64,000 nucleotides of DNA, taken from contig OX457028.1 in assembly GCA_949752745.1 (NCBI GenBank), positions 22,552,352-22,616,351 on the forward strand, written 5' to 3'. The position numbers and the translations under genes were made by a program. The notes under the pieces were generated by a model. That model had not been told where the DNA came from. It saw only the letters and a list, made by a program, of their open reading frames with translations, and searched no databases. The stretch is from Protula sp. h YS-2021. Lineage: Eukaryota > Annelida > Polychaeta > Sabellida > Serpulidae. Numbering within the stretch: position 1 is the stretch's first letter; each line of letters starts with the position of its first letter. Shown piece by piece: positions 10,187 to 32,115 of the stretch.

Positions 10187-10464
10187 AGTATCCATTCACA
10201 TGTTTGGTCTCTGGACCTACAGGCAGTGGTAAAACTTCTCTAGTTAGAGAAATTCTAGAACAAAAGCTAATTAAACCCTCTCCAAAAACCATGTTATGGC
10301 TCTGTGCAGCAGATAAGCCTTTGTATAAGGGAATGAAAGGTGTGGAATTTTACCAAGGCATTCAAGATAACATTGAAGAGCATTTTAACCCGAGAAAACC
10401 AAACTTACTCATCATTGATGACTTAATGACATCAATGTCTGAGACTGCAATCATTATACCCTAG
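10183..10464 (+). pseudogene. A32/FtsK-like packaging ATPase, 5' part only
   Basis: The ATG at 10183 overlaps the integrase stop. The protein begins with a P-loop (SGPTGSGKTSL, Walker A) and reaches a Walker B strand (NLLIIDDLM) about 80 residues in, the typical layout of the genome-packaging ATPase of Polintons and related viruses. Recognisable sequence stops after MTSMSE at about 10444, where a 178-bp tandem duplication begins; the remaining frame to 10464 is not ATPase. The sensor and arginine-finger region is missing, so it cannot be functional here. Confidence 0.8.
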
Positions 10465-10790
10465 TAATAATTGCAATTTTTACATCTCGTCTTATATTTG
10501 AATTCCCATTTCGACTTAATATTCACAATTGCAATGAACTTAATGTTTTTAAGCGGGAGATAATAATTACCTGGCGTTGTGCATCACAGCCAGTCTCTTT
10601 TATGCCTTCATCAATGTCTGAGATCGCAGTCATTATACTCTTAATAATTGCAATTTTCGCATTTCGTATGATCTTCTTAATTGAAATTTCGACTTGATAT
10701 TCACAATTGCAATGAACTTAATGCTTTTAAGCATGAGATAATAACTACCTTCCATTGTGCATCAAAGTCGGTACTTCTCCGGAACATATT
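10433..10790. repeat. Tandem duplication, about 178 bp, at the ATPase break
   Basis: Two head-to-tail copies both begin TCAATGTCTGAGA, which is ATPase coding sequence, and share TATTCACAATTGCAATGAAC and GAGATAATAA before TTGTGCATCA. Divergence between copies is visible (roughly one base in six to eight). The duplication therefore arose after the ATPase was interrupted. Confidence 0.75.
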
Positions 10791-10904
10791 GCCCTTCTTT
10801 GCCCGGGTTCGACCCCGAAACTGGTATATAGACGGGCTGATTCACTCTACTCCATATCAACATCAAAGCATGGAATTCATTGCAAGCAACAGGGGAAAAC
10901 CGAA

Positions 10905-11190
10905 ACTTTCTTCCGGATGATAGCGCTGGCCTTCGTTCCGGTTGATGAAGTCATCTCCGCCTTTGAGACCCTGCAGGATGAGGGGCCTGCCGAGCTGAAC
11001 CCGGTGCTTAACTGCTTTGATGACACATCTATTGGTCGACCTAGGCCTTGTCACAGAACCAGAGCCGAACCGAGATTCGCCATTCCGACCTGGAACGTCT
11101 CTGGCAGAGCAGCAGAGGGTCTCCCTCGCACGAACAACCCACGTGGGGTATGGCATCGCAAGATAAGTCGCCTGCCGGCATGCAGTCACA
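10905..11190 (+). pseudogene. MULE (FLYWCH-type) transposase fragment, middle part
   Basis: The frame has FRMIALAFVPVDEVISAFE, then ELNPVLNCFDDTSIGRPR and FAIPTWNVSGRAAEGLPRTN ending near VWHR. This is the usual order of the C-terminal half of Mutator-like transposases associated with FLYWCH zinc fingers in animals. The catalytic DDE part is absent and the frame soon ends. The complementary C-terminal end of the same family occurs at 29072-29299. Confidence 0.65.
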
Positions 11191-11215
11191 AGATTTCAAG
11201 ACATTTTGAGTTCTG

Positions 11216-12540
11216 ACTATGTCTCCTGGCCTCTTGCAATGATAGCAAGTTAATTGTTTCAGGTTCCTACGACATACCATTATATAAACACTGGACCGGA
11301 CAAAAGGTTTCGAAAACAATACATATTGGGAATTTGAGGGATTGTAATTATAACTAAGATTTAAAGATTTATACAATGCAATATATATATATATATTAAG
11401 TACAAGCCTTCAGAACATTATCAACAGATTCCACATACTACCGAACAATTCATCATTAGGCTTCCGCTGCATATGGTGCACCACTTTGATGCGGTTTTGA
11501 TGAAAGCTTTGAAAACATGAGAACTGGATATCAGCAGCTCTTGGATTTAAGTTGGAAAAGCTTACCCAGGCTTGTCGATCTTTTCTGCTCTTTCTTGATC
11601 CCGCAATGTCAAGGTCTGTAGGCCAAATTTTTCAGCCGACGAGTAAACCTATCCTCAGGTGCACAACTACAACCCTTATTCTATGCATGTGCAAGGTTTA
11701 AAAGAAATCCCTCCAGTAGTTCTTGAGATCTGTCGCGGAAACAACACCCTATGCCAAATGTTGACGGACACACAGACGGACAGACCCGAATTCAATAGTC
11801 CTGCGCTCCGCGCTACGCGGCGGCGGGTGACTAACAATGTAAAATAAAATAAGCATTTTAAATAACAACGCTGAATTATAGCATCGAAATAAAACGAACA
11901 TTGTTATGAAAGAGTCGAGAATAAAACGAAATACAAGTCATCTCATATTTTTTCAAAATACCGCAAAAAGTCCAAACGGCAGATGTCCTAAACCCATTCG
12001 AATTAAGGGTAGTCTATTTCGGAATAGCCTACCAAAAATATCTGGTTTCTTATTTGCTTCAGAATTTTTATTTTAAATAATGCGATGTTTAACTATAACA
12101 AGAATGTCTAGGGACATTGTGACCAGTCGAGATCTAGTGAATCTATGAATAAGCTTGTCTGGTTACCAAAAGCGGTAGTCGCATTGTACAAGTTCCAGCT
12201 TACGAAAAGCGATAAAGCCAAATCTAGCGTGCATGAACAAGGGAATTTCCCTGAAAAATTGGGCTTCAAAAGACGAGATGGCAATGAGCTAGCTAAATAA
12301 TTAATTTAGCAACGGATCTGAACATAGACCACTAAATACATACAAAGATATGTTTCCAAGAAAAATACCTTCGAACAACATATCGAAATTGCATCCAACC
12401 ACGTGTACTGTTGACATGTATTGTCGGACATACGTAATTAGTTCAAGCAGCAGAAACGACCAGAAACGACCAAACACATGTGCCTTTTGAAAAGAAGAAA
12501 ATAGATCGTCTAAAACATCATTTTTTAACGTTTTGGTATA
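11216..12540. other. AT-rich spacer with one stem-loop element
   Basis: No gene is seen. At about 11660-11835 there is an inverted copy of the stem-loop family found at 12590: a GACGGACACACAGACGGACAG tract, then GAATTCAATAG and the GC-rich hairpin GCGCTCCGCGCTACGCGG. The rest is AT-rich without recognisable structure. Confidence 0.5.
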
Positions 12541-12547
12541 TTGTTTT

Positions 12548-13735
12548 GCGGGGTTTGCATTTCCGACCAGTGCGCATGTTTATTAGTCCCCCACCGCCTC
12601 GTAGCGCGGAGTGGGGAGCTATAGTATTCGGGTCCGTCCGTCCATGTGTCTGTCTGCCTCGCGACACTTGGAAGCACAACTTTGTGCACGCGATACATCA
12701 GCCGCTATTCAAAACTGGCTTTTGATTGTTGCTTCAGTTAAAATATATATATTGAAGTTGTGCGACGTCGCATTATTTTTCGATTCGACCATAGTTCGTG
12801 GCGGGGGACATTCATCAGTCTCACTGATAACTTGTTTAACTTGCGTTGATGTGCGGTTTGCATTTCGGGAAAATGTGCATGTTTATTTCACTTGCCGTTA
12901 TGCTCTGTTCGCATTTCGGACCAGTGCGCATGTTTATTTAACTTACGTTGATGTGCGGTTTGCATTTCGGAAAAATGCGCATGTTTATTTAACTTGCCGT
13001 TATGCTCTGTTCGCATTTCGGACCAGTGTGCATGTTTATTTAGCTTGCGTTGATGTGCGGTTCGCAAAGAGAACCTGTGCGCAGGTTTATTTAACTTACG
13101 TTGATGCGTGGCTCGCATTTCAGACCAGTGAGCATGTTTATTCAACTTACGTTGGTAAGTCTTTCGCATTTCGGACCAGTGCACATGTTTGTTTAGCTTG
13201 TGTTGATGCGCGTTTGACTTTTCGGACCAGTGCGCATGTTTATTTAATTTGCATTGATGCACGGTTCTGATTTTAGACCACTATGCATGTTTATTTAACT
13301 TGCATCGATGCGCAGTTCGGACCAATGCGCATGTATATTTAACTTCCGTTGATGAGTGGTTCGCAATTCGGATCAGTTCGCTTATTTATTAAGCTTGTGT
13401 TGATGCGCTGTTTACATTTCGGACCACTGTGCATGTTTATTGAACTGGCGTTGATCAGCGTTTCTTATTTTAGACCACTGCGCTGTTCACATTTCGGACC
13501 ACTGCGCATGTTTATTTAACTGGCGTTGATCAGCGTTTCTTATTTTAGACCAGTGCGCATGTTTATTTAGCTTGCGTTGATAAGCGGTTTGCATTTTGGA
13601 CCAGTGCGCATATTTATTTAACTTGCGTCGATGTGCGGTTCCATTTCAAACCAATGCGCATGTTTACCAAACTTGCGTCGATGCGCGGTCCGCATTTCGG
13701 ACCAATGCGCATGTTTGTTCAACTTAAACGTTTTG
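12548..13735. repeat. 51-bp minisatellite array
   Basis: The core unit contains GCATTTCGGACCAGTGCGCA followed by TGTTTATTTAACTTGCGTTG and ATGCGCGGTT, about 51 bp, in roughly 20 diverged copies. Because 51 is divisible by 3, the array reads open on both strands. The minus strand encodes a 17-residue repeat around KLNKHAHWSEM, and the plus strand one around VDVRFAFRTSAHVYL. A stem-loop element (about 12590-12835) interrupts the first units. No start context or splice signal supports a gene. Confidence 0.85.
12590..12835 (+). mobile_element. Stem-loop / GTCCGTCC element inside the 51-bp array
   Basis: The element has a GC-rich hairpin (CCCCCACCGCC...GCGGAGTGGGGAG), then TATTCGGGTCCGTCCGTCCA. 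About 100 bp on is AAAATATATATATTGAAG and TTGTGCGACGTCGCATTATT. The minisatellite resumes right after it. Related copies are at 11660-11835 (inverted) and in RACK1 introns (53900-54520, 57190, 62270). Confidence 0.65.
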
Positions 13736-16045
13736 GTGGATCGCCTAAAAAATTAATTTTTCAAGAGGGGCCTAACTGGAGAATAATCGTATAAAATTGG
13801 AAAGGAATTCAATAAAAACTGTGGGAGAAGAAGCAATTTCCAAACTAAACGCCAATAAATTAAAAAATACCCCTCATATCGCCAATTTTTGGCGGATCGC
13901 CAAAATGAGGAATTTTTCAAAAGAGGACTACTTAGAGAATAATCTGATCAAAATTGTGTGAAAAAAGCATTTTGAAAATTGGTGACCATAAAATTACAAA
14001 TGTCCCCTTTTTTTGGCAGATCGCCAAAAAGAGTAAATTTTCACGATAGGCCTACCTAGAGAACAATCGTACAAAATTGGAAAGGAATCCGATCAAAATT
14101 GTGGGACAAGAAGCATTTTGAAAATTAGGCAACAAAAAATTAAAAATGCCCCCCATTTGCCCAATTTTAGGGGGATCGCCAAAAAAGTACATTTTCAAGG
14201 AAGCACTATGTTAACAACATTCGTACAAAATTTGAAGAAAATCTGATCATAATTGTGTCAGAAGAAGCACTTTGAAAATTGGCAACAACGAAATTACAAA
14301 TGTCTCCTATTTGGCCAATTTTTGGCGCATCGCTAAAAAGAGTAATTTTTCAAGAGAGGTGTACCTAGAGAACAACTATCCAAAATTGGAAAGGAATCCG
14401 AACAAAATTGTGGGAGAAGAAGCAATTTGAAAATTAGACACCAAAAAATTAAAAGATGTCCCCAGTTTGGCCAATTTTTGGCGGATCGCCAAAATGAGTA
14501 ATTTTTGAAAAGAGGCCTATCTTAGAAATATTTGTGCAAAATATGAAGAAGATCTGATCAAAATTGTGGGAAAAGAAGCATTTTGAAAATTGGCAACCAC
14601 GAAATTACAAATGTCCCCTATTTGGCTAATTTTTCGCGGATCGCCAAAAAGAGTAAATTTTCAAGAGAGGTATACCTAGAGAACAACTATCCAAAATTGG
14701 AAAGGAATCCAATCAAAATTGTGGGAGAAGCAATTTGAAAATTAGACACCAAAAAGTTAAAAAATGTCCCTCATTTGGCCAATTTTTGGCGGATCGCCAA
14801 AATGAGTAAATTTTGAAGAGGTCTACATAGGAAATATTCGTGCAAAATTTGAAGAAACTCTGATCAAAATTGTGGGAGAAGAAGCATTTCGAAAATTGGC
14901 AACCTCGAAATTACAAATGTCCCCTATTTGGCCAATTTTTGGCGGATCACCAAAAAGAGTAATTTTTCAAGAGAGGTGTATCTAGAGAACAACTATCCAA
15001 AATTGGAAAGGAATCCGATCAGAATTGTGGGTGAAGAAGCAATTTGAAAATTAGACACCAAAAAATTAAAAAAATGTCCCCCATTTGGCCAATGTTTGGC
15101 GGATCGTCAAAATGATTAATTTTTGAAAAGAGGCCTACGTAGGGAATATTTGTGCAAAATATGAAGAAAATCTGATCAAAATTGTGGGAGAAGAAGCATT
15201 TCGAAAATTGGCAACCACGAAATTACAAATGTCCCCTATTTGGCCAATTTTTGGCGGATCGCCAAAAAGAGTAATTTTTCAAGATAGGTGTATCTAGAGA
15301 ACAACTATCCAAAATTGGAAAGGAATCCGATCAAAATTGTGGGAGAAGCAATTTGAAAATTAGACACCAAAAAATTAAAAAATGCCCCCCATTTGGCCAA
15401 TGTTTGGCGGATCGTCAAAATGAGTAATTTTTGAAAAGAGGCCTACGTAGGGAATATTTGTGCAAAATATGAAGAAAATCTGATCAAAATTGTGGGAGAA
15501 GAAGCATTTCGAAAATTGGCAACCACGAAATTACAGATGTCCCCTATTTGGCCAATTTTTGGCGGATCACCAAAAACAGTAATTTTTCAAGATAGGTGTA
15601 CCTAGAGAACATTCGTGTAAAATTCGAGAGGAATCCGATCAAAACTGAAGGAGAAGCATTTTAAGTAAAAGTTTACACACGTACATACAGACGACGGATA
15701 CCCCTCTATTGATAGATAAGACCAGCCCGACATAGTCGGCTGGTCTAAAAAAATGCCCCCCATTTGGCAAATTTTTGGCGAATCGCCAAAAAAGCAAATT
15801 TTCAAGGCAGGACTATGTTGAGAGCATCCGTATTAAATTTGAAGAAAATCTGATCAAAATTGTTCGAGAAGCATTTTGAGAATTGGCAACAAAAAATTTA
15901 AAATGCCTTCGATTTAGCCAACTTTTCGCAGATCGCCAAAAAAAAAAAGAAAAAAAAAATTTAAGAGAGGCCAACCTAGAGAACAACTGTCCCTTTACTG
16001 ATGGGATAAGACCAGTCCGACATAGTCGACCGGTCTACAAAGCTC
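13736..16045. repeat. Satellite of about 154-bp monomers
   Basis: Each monomer carries TTTGGCCAATTTTTGGCGGA then TCGCCAAAA, a variant of TCAAGAGAGGTGTACCTAGA, and AATCTGATCAAAATTGTGGG. From about 14300 on, two monomer types alternate: one has ACCTAGAGAACAACTATCC, the other GCCTACGTAGGGAATATTTG. This gives a roughly 308-bp higher-order unit. At 15660-15746 and 15990-16040 the array meets a tail with GTTTACACACGTACATACAG and a hairpin GACCAGCCCGAC...GTCGGCTGGTC. A similar monomer plus tail lies at 19055-19400. Confidence 0.85.
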
Positions 16046-17746
16046 CCCAAAACCAGTTACTATTTTAATTTACGAGTTTTGGGACTGTTTCTGTTATTTA
16101 GCCCTTAGGGACTAAGAGTTGAACACGGAAGTAACAAAATTAAAAAAAAAATACGTGGGTTAAATTGACTTTCAGGGTGGGTTGGGTTGGTATGAAGAAG
16201 CGAGTTGACTTGACTTTGGAGGTGGGTTGAGTTTGCTAGGGTTGACTTGGTAGTGGGTTGACTTGACCCAAGACCTTACAGCAGACTAGTATACCCTCAG
16301 ATGACTCGTTTGTGGTAAAGATATCGCTACCCAGAGAGATCAGTTTTACTGTTTTTTATGTACTTATCTAGAAATTTTTGTCCAAGTTTTGTTCTTACTG
16401 CTTCCTGACTATTGTTACAAAGAAAATACAAGATACATAAAATTAGGGCTTTATTAATTCAAAATGACCCAGAACAGAATAGGAATTGAATGCAAAATTT
16501 TTATTTACAAAAGGGAAAGTAATTTCTCACCATAAGCACACCCATTTCGCGCAAACAGTAGATTTTGCTTCAGTCAATATGTGAAATTCACTATTTCTAT
16601 TGTCGAACTGTAATATAAAATAATAATAAAAAATAAGCCATGTTGTAACCTCCCTGAAATTGTTAGCGATGCCCTGACAATTTCGCTGAAAGGTAAAATT
16701 TATTCTTATTGAAACGATGGCTTTTAATCACCAGTTCGGAAATGGTTTAGTTGATTACATCACCATGCTACAGCGGACCACACGCATTAGCTCAACAATA
16801 AACAGGTACGTTTTCTCATTTAGCTGGAGCAACTGTAAATATAGCATTAACGCTCAATAACCAAATTGCCATCATCACCGGTTGTGAGGATCTTGATTTG
16901 CACATTTGAATGTACTCTGTATTTTTGCTGCGGACTTTTAAAACAACAGGCCCTAAATAATACTGAGATACCAATCCAAACAACCAATATCTGTTCCACA
17001 AAGGAATGTTAAAGACATGCCAATGCCAAGATCAAATCTGGACTCCCAAAGAATAAAGCCTCTCGCTGATGAACAGACTTCCCGTCTCTTAGGAACACTA
17101 CAGAAACGCCACTCGGTGACGCAATTTTCACTGCCTGAGACTCTAATGGTTCCAAATTTTACAGGTGGCAAATATATTCGTGGAGCCAAGTGCATAGCGA
17201 ATCTAAATGCATTCACATCCATAGAAGTCCATATCTGACATTTCACTGGCAAAGAAAAAGGATTCTTAAATCGGTTATTGGTTTTTGGCTTTCAACAAAT
17301 ATTTTAAGCCCACAAATTGGATATTTGATGTTTAACAATTTGGACTAGATACTTTAAGCGATTCTGTTTGAACATTTTGTTTACAACACTGATAAACATG
17401 ATATACTTGCGTCTGTACTACAATGTGTTTAATCATACCGTTAAACTCTAAATAACGCTTATACTTGGAAATAGATGTAATAACTAAAGGATTAGCGTAT
17501 TATACCTGTTTTGCTCCAGATTACTGCAAACATGAATATGCAGCTAGAATATGGCAAAATGGTACAGGTAAGGCTTTACGATATCTTATATCTCTTTCAG
17601 TTTCATAACAATGACTGAAATAGTAACGCATTTCACTCCTGCTTTTCGTCTTGTGTGGCCTTAATGTGTTTTGTACCGTTAGTTGTACAGACAGTAAAGC
17701 CACTTAGTTCAACACAGTATTAAATACGCTTTATAAAATGTACGTT
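16046..17746. other. Non-coding stretch downstream of PP2A
   Basis: A GGGTTGA/GGGTTGACTTGAC simple repeat lies at about 16180-16270. Open frames on both strands at 16816-17252 have no recognisable domain. Part may be 3' untranslated sequence of the PP2A gene if a more distal poly(A) site is used. Confidence 0.4.
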
Positions 17747-17752
17747 TTTATT
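17747..17752 (-). terminator. Polyadenylation signal, PP2A gene
   Basis: AATAAA on the minus strand lies 91 bp beyond the PP2A stop codon (17843-17845). It would give a short 3' untranslated region. Confidence 0.55.
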
Positions 17753-17842
17753 TTTTGCTCAATAAAAGACTGCAATCACACAATCTCACAAATCTCTACT
17801 CGTTGCTACACGTGCTTGCCGTACTAGCATACACCTCGTTGT

Positions 17843-28574
<10,732 letters not shown>

Positions 28575-28629
28575 TGTACGGTTATAATTTCTCTATGTGC
28601 AATGAACAAATAATTTCCTATGAACAAAA

Positions 28630-28690
28630 CTTTAAACACTTCGACCGGTGTTTGTAAAATGGCTGCTTCGACTTCCTCTATGACGTCAAC
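28630..28690 (-). promoter_or_regulatory. PP2A promoter motif cluster (CRE, ETS, YY1)
   Basis: Within 60 bp, 56 to 114 bp before the PP2A start codon, are a perfect CRE (TGACGTCA, 28681-28688), an ETS-type AGAGGAAGT and a YY1-type GCAGCCATTTT. No TATA box is seen. CREs are known in vertebrate PP2A catalytic-subunit promoters. The cluster marks a probable TATA-less housekeeping promoter. Confidence 0.6.
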
Positions 28691-28785
28691 GCACCTGCAA
28701 AAGATTACCAACAGCAGGGGACCGAAATAAGACAAGCCCGAAGCAGGATAAAAAAAGAAAATGGTATAAAATTATATTCGCCAAG

Positions 28786-28938
<153 letters not shown>

Positions 28939-29071
28939 AGGTTACTCATCTACAATTGCAATTTACTTTGCTAATTTCATGCATACGTTTTATAATTGCA
29001 ATTTATCAATTGTCGCCACAATTTATTCTGCTATCCACTTGAGTAGTTGCAGTTAAACTTGGCATCGCAAG

Positions 29072-29299
29072 ATGCTCACTGCCGTAACAGCGTGCCATCC
29101 TAATTTGTGGCGATTTCTGGATGTACTTAGAAAGGAGCAAGATCTCAACTACGTGACTATAAATCCGATTCTTGTCGGACAACTTTCGGAGCCAGACGTC
29201 ACCAAAGCACGCAAACAAGCGAAAGAACATGTTGGTGACTTTGCAAATCGGAACATATTGGACTACCTTCGCGGAATAGCGCATAACATTCAGTTTTGA
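29072..29299 (+). pseudogene. MULE (FLYWCH-type) transposase fragment, C-terminal end
   Basis: The frame has CHPNLWRFLDVLRKEQ near its start and NRNILDYLRGIAHNIQF at its end, the typical C-terminus of animal Mutator-like transposases linked to FLYWCH proteins. It is only 75 codons, with no upstream part in place. Together with 10905-11190 it represents most of the C-terminal half of one protein family, in two separate loci. Confidence 0.65.
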
Positions 29300-29469
29300 C
29301 AGAAATAGACTATGAATTTGATCACTTCAGTTATGACTGTGAATGATATATGGATATAATTTATAATTTAAATAAATGTTCAGACATGTGGTAGTCTTTG
29401 GTCTATATCCAGTACATTGTTAAGTGTTGGAGAAAAACAAAACATACAGCTGTACTTTTTCTTTTAATT

Positions 29470-29660
29470 TTGTTTCGGTGACGGAGGGAGGGGGCTGGTA
29501 TTGTCAAAATGGAACGGGGGGGGGGGGGAGAGTATGATCCTACGGGGGGCATTGGCACAGGGGGTATGGTCCTACGCGGGATACTGTCTCGGGGAGTGGG
29601 GATACCGTCCGGGCGAGTATCATCTGGGTGGGGGTACTGTCTCATGGGTAACGAACTAGA
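29470..29660. repeat. G-rich degenerate repeat
   Basis: Irregular units around GGGGGTACTGTCTC and GGGATACCGTC, with a G13 run. The plus strand has many G-runs that could form quadruplexes. Confidence 0.6.
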
Positions 29661-29734
29661 CACATTCCCCGCATAATACTGTTTACAGAAGAATTTAGGC
29701 GAACCATAAAATTGTAAGTTCAGTTTTCTATAAT

Positions 29735-30775
29735 GAATAAACAACACTGAACGTTAAATACAGCACATACAAGACTTGAACTTTCATATTTCGAAAAAAA
29801 AAACAACAAACCGCTTACAGATATTATATATGGTATTTTGAGTTTGGACATAGAACTTTTCTTAGTTCCACCATAGATGAGCACCATATATAGGAGAACA
29901 GAAGATTTTAAAAAGAGTGACATTAACATCAATAAAGCACATGTAGAACTTCCTAAATATGATATTTTCCTGTATTTATAGTCTTCTCCTTTAAAGCTCT
30001 ATGTCGACATCGTCACACAAATTATTTGTGATTATACACCCTAAATATTTATACCTTTTAACCTCTTTAAGAACTTCTCCGTATAAAGTGAAACAAGGCA
30101 GATTGACATTTTAGCATGTATGATCGAAAAATTACAACAGAAATCTTTTTTGTATTGTATTTATTGTCATGAGCAATGCCAAACTCTCGATATCCAAGCA
30201 TTTTTCAGACCTCCAACAGAAGGTGCCATCAAAACTAGATCACCCGCGTAGAACAGGACAGGTGGTTGATCACATTGTGAAACAGTTCCCCAGTTATTTA
30301 CTTATCACAATAAACATTGAAGAAATAACGTGACAGGATGACACCTTGTCATATGCTTTTTGCAAAACGAAATTTAACTGAAAGTTTATTACCCCAGCGT
30401 ACACACATTTCTTGGTTTTCATACCGACATACAATAATTCTGAGAATAAAGTCAATAACGCTTTAAGAAAAACATAATTTATCCTGTCAAATGCTTTACT
30501 AGCATCAAGGAAACATACAAAAATACTGGCATCCATCTTTCTGTAAAGGTCTGTAAAGTATTAGTACAAAAATACATTGATCAGTGGTATGTTTCGTTTT
30601 GAAGCCAAACTGATTGAAACTTGTAATCAAAAGATGCTCTCTGTGTGAAAGGACCAATTTTCAATAAACCTACTAAAAATGTTGGCTGGTGCTATCGGAC
30701 GATAGTTATCCTTCGAAGTTAAGGGGACAGCTTTATCTTTAGTAATTGGTATTAATGCTATATCAAGCATAATTA
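29735..30775 (-). pseudogene. Non-LTR retrotransposon (LINE) reverse transcriptase remnant
   Basis: Minus-strand pieces in several frames keep LINE motifs in order: LIPITKDKAVPLTSKDNYRP near 30750, CFLDASKAFDRINY (motif A) near 30500, FYAGDLVLMAPS (motif C, YADD changed) near 30230, then YKYLGCIITNN near 30040 and a SPIYGAHLWWN-like segment near 29880. Frameshifts and stops occur throughout, so it is inactive. It may be related to the endonuclease scrap at the window start. Confidence 0.75.
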
Positions 30776-30779
30776 TCAC

Positions 30780-31890
30780 GTACGACTCCTTTCGAGATTT
30801 TAAACACTAGTGTCAGTGATGAATTCGTCTTCGTCTAGCTTCATGCACTACTTCAACATTCGCGTTATTATAGATTTATTAAGCTCAATGACTTGTATGA
30901 TGCAGTTTTATTATTTCCGTAGTAGCCTATAAGTTGGATTTAAGGCTACAAAAAGGGCTGAAATTCTGTTTGTAACATGCCGAACAGCCCAGCAAAGCCT
31001 TCTTGTGTTGCCACGCAGCTGTGTCCAAGTGAGAATCCCATTTGCTGGCAGCTTCTACGGTTGAACGTAGATCACCCAGCGAACTGGTATGGCTGCCAAC
31101 TCCACTGAAATTTATTTTCTAGATATGCAGCCAACTCGACCAATCAGTTCTTGGACCCAAGTTGTCTAATTTGGAGATCCGTACCTGGTGACGCTCCGCA
31201 CAAACAAAACCCAAATGGCTTTCACTCAAATCTGCTTTGATTTGGAGTTGCCTCTGACTTGTACGACAGAGTCCAGTTGAACTCTTTTATCATGTCAATC
31301 ACAAAACAAAACTGTCACTCTTTGGTCAGATGATTTGAGCCCTGAAGTTTTCTTTAAACTGTGTATTGTTCGGGTTTCTAGTCTATAAAATGAAGTGCAA
31401 ATGTTAAAGCTGATAATTTTTTGACCACCTAAACAAGATAAATAATAACAAACCGTTTAAAAGGATACGTAGAACTTTATAAAAATGAAACACATTTTAT
31501 CAGAGCTGGTAAAACGCATGGCACGTACAAACTCCAAAGAGTGAGTGTCGACGAAACTAAAGTATTCCACACCGCGATGTCGATGTACTAAAAAAAATAA
31601 TAACATTAATAATATTAATGTTTGTTAAATAGTTTTAATAGTTTAAAAATGAATTTCATAAAGAACAAATAATGAAGAACTAAACAGATCGGTTCAAGAG
31701 TCCTCTGAGTGATCTTCAGGGCCTACAGTTAAATTCATGCAGCCTTCGCATCAACAACATATTTAATTTAATTCAGCAGTTGGTAAAAATCAATTTATAG
31801 TTGAAAACTAAGAAGAACTAGTGTTTGAGTTTAAATGTAGGCATTTAAGTATTTATTAAAGGCACACAGATGTCTCCCAAATAAGTAGAG
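30780..31890. other. Spacer, nothing recognised
   Basis: AT-rich sequence with no long frame, repeat or RNA signal that I can support. Confidence 0.35.
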
Positions 31891-31892
31891 AG

Positions 31893-32115
31893 ATGGTTAG
31901 CTCACTTGGTTAGATCGTTCGTCTAGTATTCTTAAAGTCCCGAGTTCGATTCCAGCTCGGGTGGTTAGAGGAGATTGACATTGCCCAAGCTAAGCAAATG
32001 CAGTGGGCTAGCTCACTTTTCACCGAATTCAAAATCGATGCCAACTGAGGCTCTCAGCCATCGCTTTAAAAATCTTACATTTGATCACTCTTGACACGTC
32101 AATAAATTAATAAGT
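31893..32115 (+). repeat. tRNA-derived SINE
   Basis: An A-box-like TAGCTCACTTGG (31898-31909) and a B-box AGTTCGATTCC (31943-31953) lie 33 bases apart. A hairpin TCCCGAGTTCGATTCCAGCTCGGG resembles a T arm. About 150 bp of unrelated body follows. The acceptor stem is not tRNA-like, so this is a SINE rather than a functional tRNA. Confidence 0.6.

Larger units (their letters stand above)
5340..10445. mobile_element. Decayed Polinton/Maverick-like element, partial
   Basis: The segment packs seven open frames with almost no spacing: a leftward gene (5367-6348), then rightward genes at 6580, 7730, 8414, 8701, 9119 (integrase with chromodomain) and 10183 (packaging ATPase). A retroviral-type integrase next to an A32/FtsK-like ATPase is the signature of Polintons, virus-like DNA transposons that also encode a protein-primed DNA polymerase, capsid proteins and a protease. 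None of those others is visible, so the element is truncated right after the ATPase start. Terminal inverted repeats were not found. All genes but the truncated ATPase carry stops or frameshifts. Confidence 0.75.

Noticed and set aside
12611..13270. 219-codon frame with 17-residue repeats, and its 124-codon antisense partner
   Set aside because: Both arise from the 51-bp minisatellite. Frames open in both directions with no gene signals argue against coding.
13736..16045. CRISPR-like array of regular repeats
   Set aside because: Repeats are contiguous 154-bp monomers without unique spacers, in eukaryotic DNA; this is a satellite.
16816..17252. Overlapping frames on both strands as a possible gene or PP2A 3' exon
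   Set aside because: No recognisable domain, and PP2A is already complete with stop at 17843.
31893..31975. Functional tRNA gene
   Set aside because: A and B boxes are present but no acceptor stem or proper anticodon arm closes; better read as a SINE head.
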